DNA from: Bactericera cockerelli
Lineage: Eukaryota > Arthropoda > Insecta > Hemiptera > Triozidae
Assembly: GCA_024516035.1 (NCBI GenBank)
Contig: CM044967.1
Span: 18,326,810-18,390,809 of the forward strand
Direction of reading: 5' to 3'
DNA: 64,000 bases
Shown here one piece after another: positions 21,755 through 30,520 of this stretch (position 1 is its first letter; each line of letters starts with the position of its first letter). The position numbers were made by a program, and so were the translations under genes. The notes under the pieces were generated by a model. It was not told the origin of the DNA. It searched no databases and was given only the letters and a program-made list of their open reading frames with translations.

Positions 21755-22028
21755 TTTCACAGCCTTTTTTGTTTCATAGCCATGAAACAGGAGATACTGT
21801 AGACGCTTGTGGTTTATGTTGTAGCTTGCCCATCCCGTAGTATGCCTCCCCTCTGATGGACGAGAAGTGACACAATACTTCCCAATTATGCGTTGGGTCA
21901 ACACGAGTATTCCTTACAAACAAAACTGTAACCAAATTAAGAATACAATTTTTTGTCGTCACGGGGGATCGAACCCGGGACCTTCCGCATGGCAAGCGAG
22001 TGCTTAACCACTGAGCTAATCGCGCGCC
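21755..22028 (-). mobile_element. SINE-H, full length
   Basis: Minus-strand head agctcagtggttaagcactc, gcttgccatgcggaagg, gggttcgatcccccgtgac. Body includes cacttctcgtccatcagagg and a tail ending aaaaggctgtgaaa. Confidence 0.85.
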
Positions 22029-22202
22029 TTTTGTTAACTTACACCATTTAATTTTCAAAAGCATTTTATCTTCTTTCTCCTTCTTCTTCTTCTTTTTTAT
22101 ATCTTTGACTTATATATTTGACAGCCTTATATCTTTAGTTATAGTAACTTATATCTTATATCTTTGACAGCCAAGTAATAATAACTTAATAAATTTTAGT
22201 CA

Positions 22203-22452
22203 GAGAAACAGTTCGAACAGTGAAAGTACAGAAACATCGGGAAGGAAAACAAAAGAGAGCACAGGCTGAGGTGGTTTGGTCACGTACACAAGGAGACTAA
22301 TATGTGAGCAAGAAAATTGATAGATTCGAATTAGGAGTCAATAGGAGAAGAGGAAGGCAAAGATAGAGACGCAGAGACAAAGTTTTAGAGGAAAAAGAGG
22401 CTGTAGTTTTGCAACGCCAAGAAAACACGAAACTTAAAAATAATGGAAATTG
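22203..22452 (+). pseudogene. Dead LINE reverse transcriptase C-terminus
   Basis: Conceptual translation in shifting frames gives RLRWFGHVHKET and, further on, RFELGVNRRRGRQR-stop-RRRDKVLEEK. These match the conserved RLRWFGHV and GRPxxRW blocks at the C-terminus of RTE/jockey-like endonuclease-reverse transcriptases. A TAG replaces the usual Trp of the second block, and at least one frameshift separates the two. It is a fragment with no upstream RT core. Confidence 0.7.
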
Positions 22453-22486
22453 AGGCCGAAATTAATAGACGTTTTTGTGATTCCAA
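22450..22486 (+). mobile_element. MITE-1 left-end fragment
   Basis: aggccgaaattaatagacgt and ttttgtgattcc, then an abrupt switch back to duplicated LINE sequence. Confidence 0.65.
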
Positions 22487-22489
22487 TTC

Positions 22490-22605
22490 GCAGTCAATAG
22501 GAGAAGAGGAAGGCAAAGATACAGACGCAAAGACAAAGTTTTAGAGGAAAAAGGCTGTAGTTTTGCAACGCCAAGAAAACACGAAACGTAAAGATAATGG
22601 AAATT
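22490..22605 (+). pseudogene. Second copy of the LINE C-terminal segment
   Basis: Repeats 22346-22452 almost exactly (agtcaataggagaagaggaa through ttgcaacgccaagaaaacac), with ag deleted. MITE-1 pieces lie on both sides, so the duplication probably arose by recombination between MITE-1 copies. Confidence 0.75.
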
Positions 22606-22606
22606 G

Positions 22607-22656
22607 AGGGCGAAATCAAAAGACAACATCGATAACTTAAGTCATTGCTTAGCGTA
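22607..22656 (-). mobile_element. MITE-1 end fragment
   Basis: agggcgaaatcaaaagacaa then cgataacttaagtcattgct; truncated after ttagcg. Confidence 0.7.
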
Positions 22657-22760
22657 ACTGACGTAGATTATAGTATGAGATTATGTTACTTTCTCATCTA
22701 AAATTATTACATATTTTGATTTTTAAAGTAACTTTATCGTATCAGTCCTTTTCCTAAATA

Positions 22761-22890
22761 AGGGCGAAATTAATAGACGATATCGATAACTTAAGTCATT
22801 GCTTAGTGTCAGTTTTCCCTATCTTACACAGTACGGAATCCAAGACTTAGCGCCACTGGGTATTACAAAAACGTCTATTAATTTCGCCCT
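22761..22890 (-). mobile_element. MITE-1, full length with TA flanks
   Basis: agggcgaaattaatagacga at the left and tctattaatttcgccct at the right, flanked by TA at 22759-22760 and 22891-22892. This is the best copy for defining the ends. Confidence 0.88.
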
Positions 22891-22892
22891 TA

Positions 22893-23010
22893 TAGACGTT
22901 TTTGTAATACCTCTGTGGCGCTAAGGTTCGGATTGCGTACTGTCCCAGATGGGGAAAACCGATGCTAAGAAATGACTTGAGCTATCGATGTTGTCTATTA
23001 ATTTCGCCCT
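22893..23010 (+). mobile_element. MITE-1 in opposite orientation, abutting the previous copy
   Basis: Starts within the left end at tagacgtttttgtaatacct and ends ttgtctattaatttcgccct followed by TA. With the preceding copy it makes a ~250-bp palindrome. Confidence 0.85.
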
Positions 23011-23116
23011 TATAAGTTTGCAATACCGAAATCCTTTCGAACGTTCTGATGGGACTTATCTAATAAAAATAGAAAATTTAGAAAAATAGACTTATACTCC
23101 TTACAGGTAATTATTT

Positions 23117-23222
23117 AGGGCGGAAGTAAATAAAAAATAGACGTTTTTGTAATTCTTCTGTGGAGCTAAGTCTAAGTTTTGCGTATTGTCTTTAGATGGG
23201 GAAAACTAATGCTGAGTCATTT
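23117..23222 (+). mobile_element. MITE-1, right part missing
   Basis: agggcggaagtaaat, then atagacgtttttgtaattct and ggggaaaactaatgctgagt. The right third is absent. Confidence 0.7.
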
Positions 23223-23726
23223 TGCTCGATTTACCTGGATACCAGGAGGACATACCTACCTGAACAGTAGTGAACAGTACACAGTTGTTAATTAGACTAG
23301 ATCTCATCAGCAATCGGTAGAATTAATTTGCGTAAGCATTAGTGATAAGACTCAGTCCCTTCCCTTTTACAAATCGATTTCTCAAAAAATCCTTCAGCAA
23401 AAATCGATACCTCAGAAATGTTTCAGTACATCAAAGGCAAAGCCAATACGACCATGCCTTAGTTAACTTTAAAATTAGTCCCGTCGTAAAATTGGTCACG
23501 AAGTACGAGAAAACATCTAGTGGGTAATGAATAAAAAAAAACTGCGCTCCAACGAGCATGTAAATCGATGAGTTTCATTAAACCCAAAACTTAATACTCA
23601 ATTAACTCTGATGCTAGCCTGGAGCGATGTATGGGTAGTTAGTACTGATACTATACCTAGATTACAAGGAACTGGGTGATTTTCATAACAGAACACTACA
23701 AATTAATATTAGTTCGGATTGAGCAG
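23222..23726. other. No feature recognised
   Basis: AT-rich sequence without a gene or a repeat family I can match elsewhere in the window. Confidence 0.4.
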
Positions 23727-23885
23727 TCACCGTGGCCGGGTGGTTAGCGCCTGGGATTGCACGCAGGGGACCGGGGTTCGAATTCCGACGTGGTCGAAAT
23801 TTAGGGACTGTACTTTTGTTGAAACTGTTGGCATATTGAGACTACCTGTCTTGCGCTGACAGTCTAAATAAAGTACTTATACTTA
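23727..23885 (+). mobile_element. SINE-J copy
   Basis: tRNA-like head cagtcaccgtggccgggtgg, ttagcgcctgggattgcac and B box ggggttcgaattccgac. Tail gactacctgtcttgcgctga, cagtctaaataaagtactta. That tail alone recurs near 52.59 and 55.64 kb. Confidence 0.75.
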
Positions 23886-23944
23886 ATACTTTCGACGTTA
23901 TGAGGTGCTCGTGAGGACAAATGAGTTAGATAATTGTATGGGTA

Positions 23945-24050
23945 GTGATCTTTGGTGGTATTTATCCACCATTCGCTCGGCTATCAACCCATCAGCTACT
24001 CACATCAACCTCACCCAGCCGGTGTAGGGGACTGGCTGAATATGGGACGA
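23945..24050 (-). mobile_element. Degenerate SINE-F/G central-domain fragment
   Basis: ccaccattcgctcggctatc, ctactcacatcaacctcacc and cagccggtgtagggg are a decayed complement of the shared central domain. Confidence 0.45.
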
Positions 24051-24199
24051 CATGTGAACCACGAACTAATTTGGAACAAGAACGCTCAATAATCCAAATT
24101 TTCACCATGGAAAACTGGTGGAAATCTTATCAACTAGTACCTTGCGTTTTTCATTAGATTATCTTTTTCTTACGGATATCATAATAAAATTAGAAAGTT

Positions 24200-24356
24200 C
24201 TAACCCTCCATTAACCGGAAACTCACAAAACTAAAGAATTCATCCAGATCATGTTTGGCCAAAAATAGAGCTAACTCCAGAACTGCAGGCAGATTCAAAT
24301 CTGAGGGTCAGCCAAGACGTCTTCACCTCGCTGGACGTTGCTTAACTTATGGCAGA
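24200..24356 (-). mobile_element. Degenerate SINE-F fragment
   Basis: cttcacctcgctggacgttg and cttaactta retain the complement of the 5S-like box A region. The part corresponding to the central domain is replaced or diverged. Confidence 0.55.
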
Positions 24357-24370
24357 GTCCCCTGCTAGGT

Positions 24371-24475
24371 CCAAGCTCATGTAGATGTAAATGACCGTGA
24401 TCACTTTGGAGCTCAGTGATTGATGGAAATTGATCACGTGACCTTACATCTACATCTATATCAACTTAGACTTGG
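24371..24475. repeat. Imperfect inverted repeat
   Basis: ccaagctcatgtagatgtaa...cgtgatca at 24371-24403 pairs with tgatcacgtgacc...cttgg at 24431-24475. The loop is about 27 bp. It could be a small MITE; no other copy seen. Confidence 0.6.
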
Positions 24476-24484
24476 AATGGTTGA

Positions 24485-24600
24485 ATAAAATTGCAGAGTT
24501 GATCAAATCTTTGTATCAAATCTTTGGATAAAATTGCAGAGTTAATCAAATCTTGTATAAAATCTTTGGATAAAATTGCAGAGTTGATCAAATCCAAACA
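24485..24600. repeat. ~43-bp tandem repeat, three copies
   Basis: ataaaattgcagagttgatc followed by aaatctttg, at about 24485, 24528 and 24570. Confidence 0.8.
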
Positions 24601-24927
24601 CTTAAATTGGACTTAACATAGGAAGAAAAAGGTATCTAAAGACCTAACCATTAAACGATCACCTAAACCTTTTTTGAAACACATTTTGTGGAAAACCTCC
24701 CTCTATTCTCCCTATTCTTTGTCATTACCCTTTGGCCTTTAAAGGCCAAGGAATCTTTCTCCGACGGTCCTTTTATTTCTATTAGGTCCATCATAAAGTT
24801 ATAAAGTGAGCAATATTGTCCTCGGCTTCATATACAATATTGCCCTGTCCAATTCTAAGGTTAGCTTAACTTCCCTGTCATATTTTACGGAGCTTAATAT
24901 GTTTTATTGTTCATCTTATGACATCCT

Positions 24928-24948
24928 CTCTCCTCTCTCTCTCTCCCT

Positions 24949-25014
<66 letters not shown>

Positions 25015-25018
25015 CTCT
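24928..25018. repeat. (CT)n microsatellite
   Basis: An almost uninterrupted CT/TC run of about 90 bases. It creates a spurious Ser-Leu frame. Confidence 0.95.
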
Positions 25019-25249
25019 TCGGGGTCCCTTTGCTTCCATCTGAGACATCTCGTCATAAATCTTTTCTTCCTTCATTTCTTTCTCTGTGAAATATTATATC
25101 ATTTATATGGTAATGTTCCTAGGCACTGAGGAAAAAAATTCGAAGCTGTTGATTTTGTTTGTTTCACAATTTGTGGAGAACAAGCGCTTGCAGTGTAGAA
25201 AGGAAAGCCAAGGAGGTTTGTAGAGCTACTGTTTGATGAGTGTGCATAA

Positions 25250-25463
25250 CGCTCTTTAGTGCATGGAAGGTAACCATCAGGCGAGGTTAATGCTCAAAGC
25301 ATTTTCCATCACGTAACCGTCAGTGCTTTATTATTATGTGGTTATATGTCTACTCAAATTTATGAGGAAAAAATCATGCATTGGGTGGGATTCGAACCAA
25401 CGAATCCCTACGCTAGCTGAATTACCAGGCTAACGCCCTAACCACTTGACTGCCAATGCACGG
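25250..25463 (-). mobile_element. SINE-B, full length
   Basis: Plus strand shows the complement in order: tggaaggtaaccatcaggcg, aggttaatgctcaaagcatt, then ggtgggattcgaaccaacga (B box) and ccctaaccacttgactgcca. A LINE-C fragment follows directly. Confidence 0.88.
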
Positions 25464-25512
25464 GTTTGTTGGAAGAGTTTGCCAGAGGCAATAACCCCGT
25501 CCTTTAGTTAGG
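25463..25512 (+). mobile_element. LINE-C fragment
   Basis: gttggaagagtttgccagag and gcaataaccccgtcctttag then ttaggacat. It runs into a MITE-D fragment. Confidence 0.65.
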
Positions 25513-25515
25513 ACA

Positions 25516-25617
25516 TCATCCAGTTCTCTTCTAGCCAGATCTCTTAATACATCCAGATTTCTCTTATATTCAGACTTCTCTTATATCCAGATCTCTTACA
25601 TTCAGGTTCGACTGTAA
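25516..25617. mobile_element. MITE-D fragment
   Basis: Several tandem variants of ttctcttatatccag followed by aggttcgactgtaat, the right end of MITE-D (see 37.96 kb). Confidence 0.6.
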
Positions 25618-25642
25618 TAATAAATTATAATAGATCTTTTAA

Positions 25643-25829
25643 TTGAAGGTATAACTACTAGGCGAGGTTCATGAATTCTCAAAGCATTTTGTTCTCGCAT
25701 AGTGAAATAAATGCAGAAAAGTAGGTACATGCATTGGGTGAGATCCAAAATCCAAACCAAAGGACCTCTCACTTCTCCGCTTACTGGATCACTAGAGTCC
25801 AGATTACCGCTTTAACCAAGTCACTAATC
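25643..25829 (-). mobile_element. Degenerate SINE-B
   Basis: actaggcgaggttcatgaat, ctcaaagcattttgttctcg, and gattaccgctttaaccaagt keep the SINE-B order with many substitutions and indels. This is an old copy. Confidence 0.55.
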
Positions 25830-26116
25830 AATTGTGTATGTGTAAATTCAGTGTATAAATTCAACAAGTCTGACATCCAATTTGTAACATGTTGTATGAA
25901 TCCGTCGTTCACGCGGTATCCCCTTAGTGTAGGGTAGTAGCATTAGATAATATGTGTTACCTATTTATTATACAACCTATTATGTACAGTAAAATTATTA
26001 ATGAAAATTTACAAAAATACAAGCAATTCCAAATTACAAAAAATCCAACAACAAAAAAAATTCACAGTCGCCTCAAGTCAGACTATAGTACGCGTTGTAA
26101 CCCCGACTTGATTGAC

Positions 26117-26383
26117 GGTTTGTCTGAATGAATGGTCTCAGGGTATGAAGTTTGTCTGAATGAATGGTCTCACAGGGTATGAGGTTTGTCTGAATGAATG
26201 GTCTCAGGGTATGAGGTTTGTCTGAATGAATGGTCTCAGGGTATCAGGTTTGTCTAAATGAATGGTCTCAGGGTATCAGGTTTGTCTGAATGAATGGTCT
26301 CAGGGTATGAGGTGTGTCTGAATGAATGGTCTCAGGGTATGAGGTTTGTCTGAATGAATGGTCTCAGGGTAATATGAGGTTTG
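26117..26383. repeat. 32-bp minisatellite, left block
   Basis: About eight copies of a unit containing ggtttgtctgaatgaatggt and ctcagggtatga, with very few differences. Split from the right block by a K insertion. Confidence 0.95.
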
Positions 26384-26651
26384 TTGTTGTTGTTGTAGCC
26401 AGCTTGGCTACAGCTGGAGGGGTGGGTGATGGTCTCCAGCCAACTTTATTTCAGAGTTGGCTCGTCCTGAACCACATATTTCTATGTGCGATGAACCATC
26501 ATGAGGACTTGGACTTTTCTTTATAAGCCATTAAACCCTTAGGAAACTGCAAGCTGGCCTGGCTTGTAAGGGTTGGCTAGTCTGTTATCTGTTTATAGTC
26601 CTCTAGCGAGACACTGGTCTTCTCCCTGTTTAACGTCCCCCAGCCAGACTA
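26383..26651 (-). mobile_element. K retroposon inside the minisatellite
   Basis: Complete K in complement: ttgttgttgttgtagccagc, ctggaggggtgggtgatggt, ttctccctgtttaacgtccc, ccagccagact. Flanks tatgaggtttgt on both sides are either the target duplication or part of the repeat unit. Seven of fifteen units lie beyond it, so the array predates the insertion or expanded on both sides. Confidence 0.92.
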
Positions 26652-26878
26652 GTATGAGGTTTGTCTGAATGAATGGTCTCGGGGTAGAGGTTTGTCTGAA
26701 TGAATGGTCTCAGGGTAGAGGTTTGTCTGAATGAATGGTCTCAGGGTATGAGGTTTGTCTGAATGAATGGTCTCAGGGTATGAGGTTTGTCTGAATGAAT
26801 GGTCTCAGGGTATGAGGTTTGTCTGAATGAATGGTCTCAGGGTATGAGGTTTGTCTGAATGAATGGTCTCAGAGGGTT
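26652..26878. repeat. 32-bp minisatellite, right block
   Basis: About seven further units; the first two are 2 bases shorter (cagggtagag) than the rest. Confidence 0.95.
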
Positions 26879-26893
26879 TGAATGAATGAATAC

Positions 26894-27105
26894 AGGAGCC
26901 ACGCAGTCTGCGCCCTCAGCCGCCCCGGGTGAGCCCATAGCCAGGCTGCAGCGGGTGATGTAATAGCTCGAGAACGCGAAGGGGGCGGGGCCGGGAGTGC
27001 AAGCGGGTCACAGAGACCTGACCCCTGGGGCCCCAGGCTCCGTGCCCGTGGGAATGTACACTCGGAGCTTGCAGACCTGTCGGCGGGGCAGACGTGAGGC
27101 GGACT
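26894..27105. other. GC-rich, CpG-rich island
   Basis: About 200 bases whose composition is unlike the rest of the window, with many CpG dinucleotides and a GC-box-like gggggcggggccggg. It ends at cttcttcggtaaattttc, where a possible splice donor (cg|gtaaat) coincides with the return to AT-rich sequence. This could be a promoter with a short first exon, an unmethylated island or inserted foreign DNA. I see no TATA box, no clear start codon and no protein homology. Confidence 0.6.
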
Positions 27106-27222
27106 CCAAGTCCTTCTGCTCTTTTCTTCGGTAAATTTTCAATTGATTTTTTTTTTTTACATTCTATTACCTATAAGGTACAGAAAGTATTGTATTTTTT
27201 TTTTTTTAGGCTTATAAAAAGT

Positions 27223-27362
27223 TATCATATTTGTGTTAATAACTTTCGTGATGTCACAACTACTCAAACTCGCTTTACTAAATCCACGCTGAAACCGCGA
27301 CTTGAACCACCGACCTCCAAGTTACAAGTCCGCCGCCTTATCGATCAAGCTACTGAGGCCGG
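27223..27362 (-). mobile_element. SINE-A, full length
   Basis: Complement of tail (atcatatttgtgttaataac), body and head (atcgatcaagctactgaggc) intact. Confidence 0.9.
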
Positions 27363-27455
27363 ACTACATTAAATAATATGTATTACCTATTATACTTATA
27401 CCTCTTATGTACAATTATTATTGCAAATAAATTCCAAATTACAAAATATTTGTAT

Positions 27456-27593
27456 TTATTTATGTTAATCATTTTCGTGATATCGCAACTAATCAAACTA
27501 TAGCTTTACTAAATCTACGCTGAAATCGCGACTTGATCCACCGACCTCTAGGTTACAAGTCCGCCGCCTTATCGATCTAGCTTCTGAGGTCGG
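27456..27593 (-). mobile_element. SINE-A, full length
   Basis: Second SINE-A in the same orientation within 100 bp; more diverged (aatcaaactatagctttact). Confidence 0.88.
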
Positions 27594-27647
27594 TTTTTGG
27601 TCTAATATCTACACATCTACACATTACACACACATTAAGATATATTC

Positions 27648-27698
27648 GAATTAGGAGTCAGTAGGAAAAGAGGGAGGCCAAAATAGAGTCACAAAGAA
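27648..27698 (+). pseudogene. LINE C-terminal fragment, same family as 22.3 kb
   Basis: Translates as FELGVSRKRGRPK followed by TAG, aligning with FELGVNRRRGRQR-TAG at 22.33 kb. Truncated by a SINE-A. The shared stop at the Trp position suggests that both come from one defective source. Confidence 0.6.
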
Positions 27699-27699
27699 A

Positions 27700-27830
27700 C
27701 CGACCTCAGTAGCTTGATTAATAAGGCGGCGGACTTGTAACCTGGAGGTCGGTGGTTCGAGTCCCGGTGAAAAATTTCAAGCGTGAGTTTGAGTAGTTGT
27801 GACATCACGAAATTCATTAACACAAATATG
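27700..27830 (+). mobile_element. SINE-A
   Basis: ccgacctcagtagcttgatt through ggtggttcgagtcccggtga to attaacacaaatatg, with a short deletion in the spacer. MITE-2 follows four bases later. Confidence 0.88.
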
Positions 27831-27833
27831 GCT

Positions 27834-27982
27834 AAGGGCAGAATTATAAAACAGGATTAGATTTAATTAAAGTGGACATTATCCCTTAACTCGGGATATA
27901 GTGCGCTGTGATTGGTTGAAACTCCGATTTAAGGGCGTGTCTGGCTTATCTTAACTTTAATCCTGTTTCATAATGTGGCCCT
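27834..27982 (+). mobile_element. MITE-2, full length
   Basis: agggcagaattataaaacag and its inverted partner ctgtttcataatgtggccct, flanked by TA on both sides. Internal gcgctgtgattggttgaaac is conserved. Reference copy for the family. Confidence 0.85.
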
Positions 27983-28670
27983 TATTCACTTTTATAAAAA
28001 TTCTGTAACTTTATTTTTATAAGCTGTCCCATTATGAAATAAGAATAGCCATGGATGATCTTCCTCTCTAAAGCTGTCCTAGTACGTACGTACTTCTCAA
28101 AATCTCATCCCGAAACTTGACGAATTCTTTACACGGAGTGATTTTTTTGAGGATAATTTACTCACAGGAAGGGGCGCTATGGAATCTCGTTTGTAATTAA
28201 AAAAAGATGTTAAGATCCACCAAATTAATGTTCAATACTGTTTTGACCATCGTCGTTCCATCCGTTTGTATTGAAAATAAATGGACATTTCCAAAAAAAA
28301 AAAAAAAAATGAAAGTTGATAGAACAGTATTTCAATAACTCGAGATTATTTTCTTCTTATTTATCACAAATTTATTAATTAACTCCATGTTTCGACTGTA
28401 TAATTAAATCCATATTTCGACCTAATTTTTTAAAATTAATTTCTTGGAAGATTAATTTTTTAAAACACGATATTTTTATTTTTTTTTTACACCCCAATTC
28501 TAATTATTTTGTGCTATTATTGTTAATCAAAAGAGTGATACCTATATCAATTACTTGGCAGTTGCCTTATGCAGTTGCCAAAGGAGATTTCCTTAGCTTC
28601 TGCAAATGGGGTTGGACCCCGTAAATTCGTTAAAAAAATAATAATAATAATAAATAAATACTCAAAACCC

Positions 28671-28760
28671 ACCTTTATAAAAAATTTCCTTGCTTGGGAC
28701 TCGAACCACCGACCTCCAGGTTACGAGTCCACCGCCTTACTCATTCAGCTACTGAGGTCG
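28671..28760 (-). mobile_element. SINE-A-type head with a different body
   Basis: gggactcgaaccaccgacct, ccaggttacgagtcc and cagctactgaggtcgg are the complement of the tRNA head. The usual tail with aaagtgattaac is absent and an unrelated ataaaaaatttccttgct sequence replaces it. Confidence 0.65.
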
Positions 28761-28910
28761 GAAGAACCAGATATACAGTTGGCGATGCAGTAGAAAGAGC
28801 GGCTAGGTAAATTGCTTCTAGTGGGATGTATCAAGTCTATGAGTCCTATGGTCCAGCCATGCAAATTTCTACAGTATGGCGGCGCGCGGTGCGGCACTCA
28901 GGGTTTATGA

Positions 28911-29249
28911 GACAAAATAAGACCCGCTTCTGAATAAGTTACTAGGACCGAAGGAATAATAATAATAATAATATCATCTTATTTATACTGCCCGATTAGG
29001 ACTATTAAAGTCCCATTATTCCAGCAGTAAGCCCAAGACGTATTATTATATGGTAAAAATCCCATATATGGGAGGATAACTTGTCATATCCCGGCTGATT
29101 TTCGAACCCACGACCTCTGGAATCTCTGGATTCACAGAGTGGCGTCTTTACCACTGAGCTACCGGGACAGGAATGTGTTCTCAAGACCTTAGATTATTGA
29201 ACTGATTGGTTTTTCTTATCAGGCTGGTCCTGTTTTGAAGGGTCAGAAG
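28911..29249. repeat. Arm 1 of an inverted duplication, interrupted by SINE-E
   Basis: gacaaaataagacccgcttc ... aggaccgaaggaat, then the SINE, then gttctcaagaccttagatta ... agggtcagaag. The complement lies at 29851-29970 without the SINE. Confidence 0.88.
28957..29170 (-). mobile_element. SINE-E, full length
   Basis: Complement order: (aat)n tail, gcccgattaggactattaaa, cattattccagcagtaagcc, ggataacttgtcatatcccg, B box ttttcgaacccacgacctct, and accactgagctaccgggaca at the 5' end. Flanking gaat(a/g)t is a short target duplication. Confidence 0.9.
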
Positions 29250-29256
29250 CAACAAC

Positions 29257-29323
29257 ATTGTACTCCTTTATTGATTTTTTTTCTTAATTGAATTGAATAA
29301 AAAAATCAATAAAGGAGTACAAT
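29257..29323. repeat. Perfect 25-bp hairpin
   Basis: attgtactcctttattgatt plus ttttt at 29257-29281 is exactly complementary to 29299-29323, with a 17-bp loop. It may be a very short MITE. Confidence 0.85.
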
Positions 29324-29567
29324 ACTGCACTTTTGAATTTCGCATCTGTCTAGATACTTTAGATCAACGAAGCTACGTCAGTCAGTCAGTATAAAAAGAA
29401 AAGTGTGATGTTGTACAAACTTACCTACTAGATGTTCACTATTGTACAGGAATATAACAGAAGGCAAGTTGGCAAGGAAAACTTATTCTTTAATGAATCC
29501 TCGAAGCATACCTTATAAAGTTTTTTAAAGGTAATTCATTGTGACCCGGAACCGCTTTCTCATTACT

Positions 29568-29692
29568 TTACCTATACATCAATGCCATTCCAGAAACGAA
29601 AAAACTCGGTCAAAATTTTCTGCTCCGTCCGGGATTCGAACCCGCAACTCCCGGTCAGCAACCGATGCTCTTGACCACACAGCCACGGAGGT
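29568..29692 (-). mobile_element. SINE-I copy
   Basis: Complement of the SINE-I body (aatgccattccagaaacgaa, aaaactcggtcaaaattttc) and head (tgctccgtccgggattcgaa, cacacagccacggaggtcgg). Confidence 0.8.
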
Positions 29693-29850
29693 CGGTTAAA
29701 AAGAATTATAACCTATCAATCTATCAATACTCCAGCATCTTCCTATTAATATTCAGCATAACCCATCAATATCCAAGTGAAAGATAGAAGGTATTGTACT
29801 ATATGAAGGTCTATAAAACACACTTCATAAGTATTTCATAGGGATCCACA

Positions 29851-29970
29851 CTTCTGACCCTTGAAAACAAGACCAGCCTGAAAAGAAAACCAATCAGTTC
29901 ATTAATCCAAGGTCTTGAGAAATATTCCTTCGGTCCTAGTAACTTATTCAGAAGCGGGTCTTATTTTGTC
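29851..29970. repeat. Arm 2 of the inverted duplication, uninterrupted
   Basis: cttctgacccttgaaaacaa, ccaatcagttcattaatcca, gaaatattccttcggtccta. It preserves the state of the sequence before SINE-E inserted in arm 1. Confidence 0.88.
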
Positions 29971-30107
29971 TCAAGTCTCATATACTAGGACCTATAATCT
30001 CCATCGTATATTACAGAAGACTCTTTAAACTTGATGGGAATAGCAGATTTGAATTTGTATATCTTTACAGGGTGTTCTCGGAACAGAGGATCACCTGCTG
30101 ACGAGAG

Positions 30108-30304
30108 GAAATAATAATAATAATAATATCGCCTTATTTATACTGCCCGATTAGAACTATTAAGTCCCATTATTCCAGCAGTAAGCCGAAGACGTATTAT
30201 TATGTGGTAAAAATCCCAAATGGGAGGATAACTTGTCATGTCCCGGCTGGGTTTCGAACCCGCGACTTCTGGAATCTCTGGATTCACAGAGCTACCGGGA
30301 TAGA
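30108..30304 (-). mobile_element. SINE-E with head deletion
   Basis: Complement of SINE-E; gtgccgcctttaccactga is deleted between cacaga and gctaccggga. The HHR-L unit begins at its 5' end. Confidence 0.88.
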
Positions 30305-30520
30305 CTGTTGTCCAGTCCAGGAATGATCTGATATTTAGTTACATCTGATACAACTTCTCACTTTTCTGTTTTATACTGATTAAAATAGGGGTTACTTGAC
30401 GGCATGGATAATCAGAACTACAACCTGCTAATGAGAGCAAGCTTGAAACAGCTGTCCAGGTATGTTCTGATATTCGTGTACATCTGATAAAACTTCTCAC
30501 TTTTCTGTTTATACTCATGT
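30304..30520 (+). repeat. HHR-L array with one complete hammerhead-like unit
   Basis: A partial unit (tgttgtccagtccaggaatg) is followed by the spacer aacttctcacttttctgttt and then a full motif. Spacing between the two cagg sites (30318 and 30457) is 139 bp, consistent with a head-to-tail dimer. A second spacer follows the motif. Confidence 0.8.
30408..30476 (+). ncRNA. Hammerhead ribozyme motif, type I, mutated core
   Basis: Stem I arms aatcagaac...acctg and caggtatgttctgat pair. The core reads ctaatga where ctgatga is required, so the invariant G is A. Stem II is gagc/gctt with a 2-base loop, then gaaa, acagctgt and the GUC triplet. Predicted inactive because of the core change. Confidence 0.75.

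Noticed and set aside
21950..22028. Possible tRNA-Gly gene
   Set aside because: Internal promoter boxes are good but the acceptor arms do not pair, and the segment runs straight into the SINE-H body.
24806..25129. A 107-codon frame with a Leu-Ser run
   Set aside because: Half of it is the (CT)n microsatellite, and the flanking residues show no homology that I recognise.
26117..26878. CRISPR-like regular repeats
   Set aside because: Units are contiguous with no spacers; this is a minisatellite in eukaryotic DNA.
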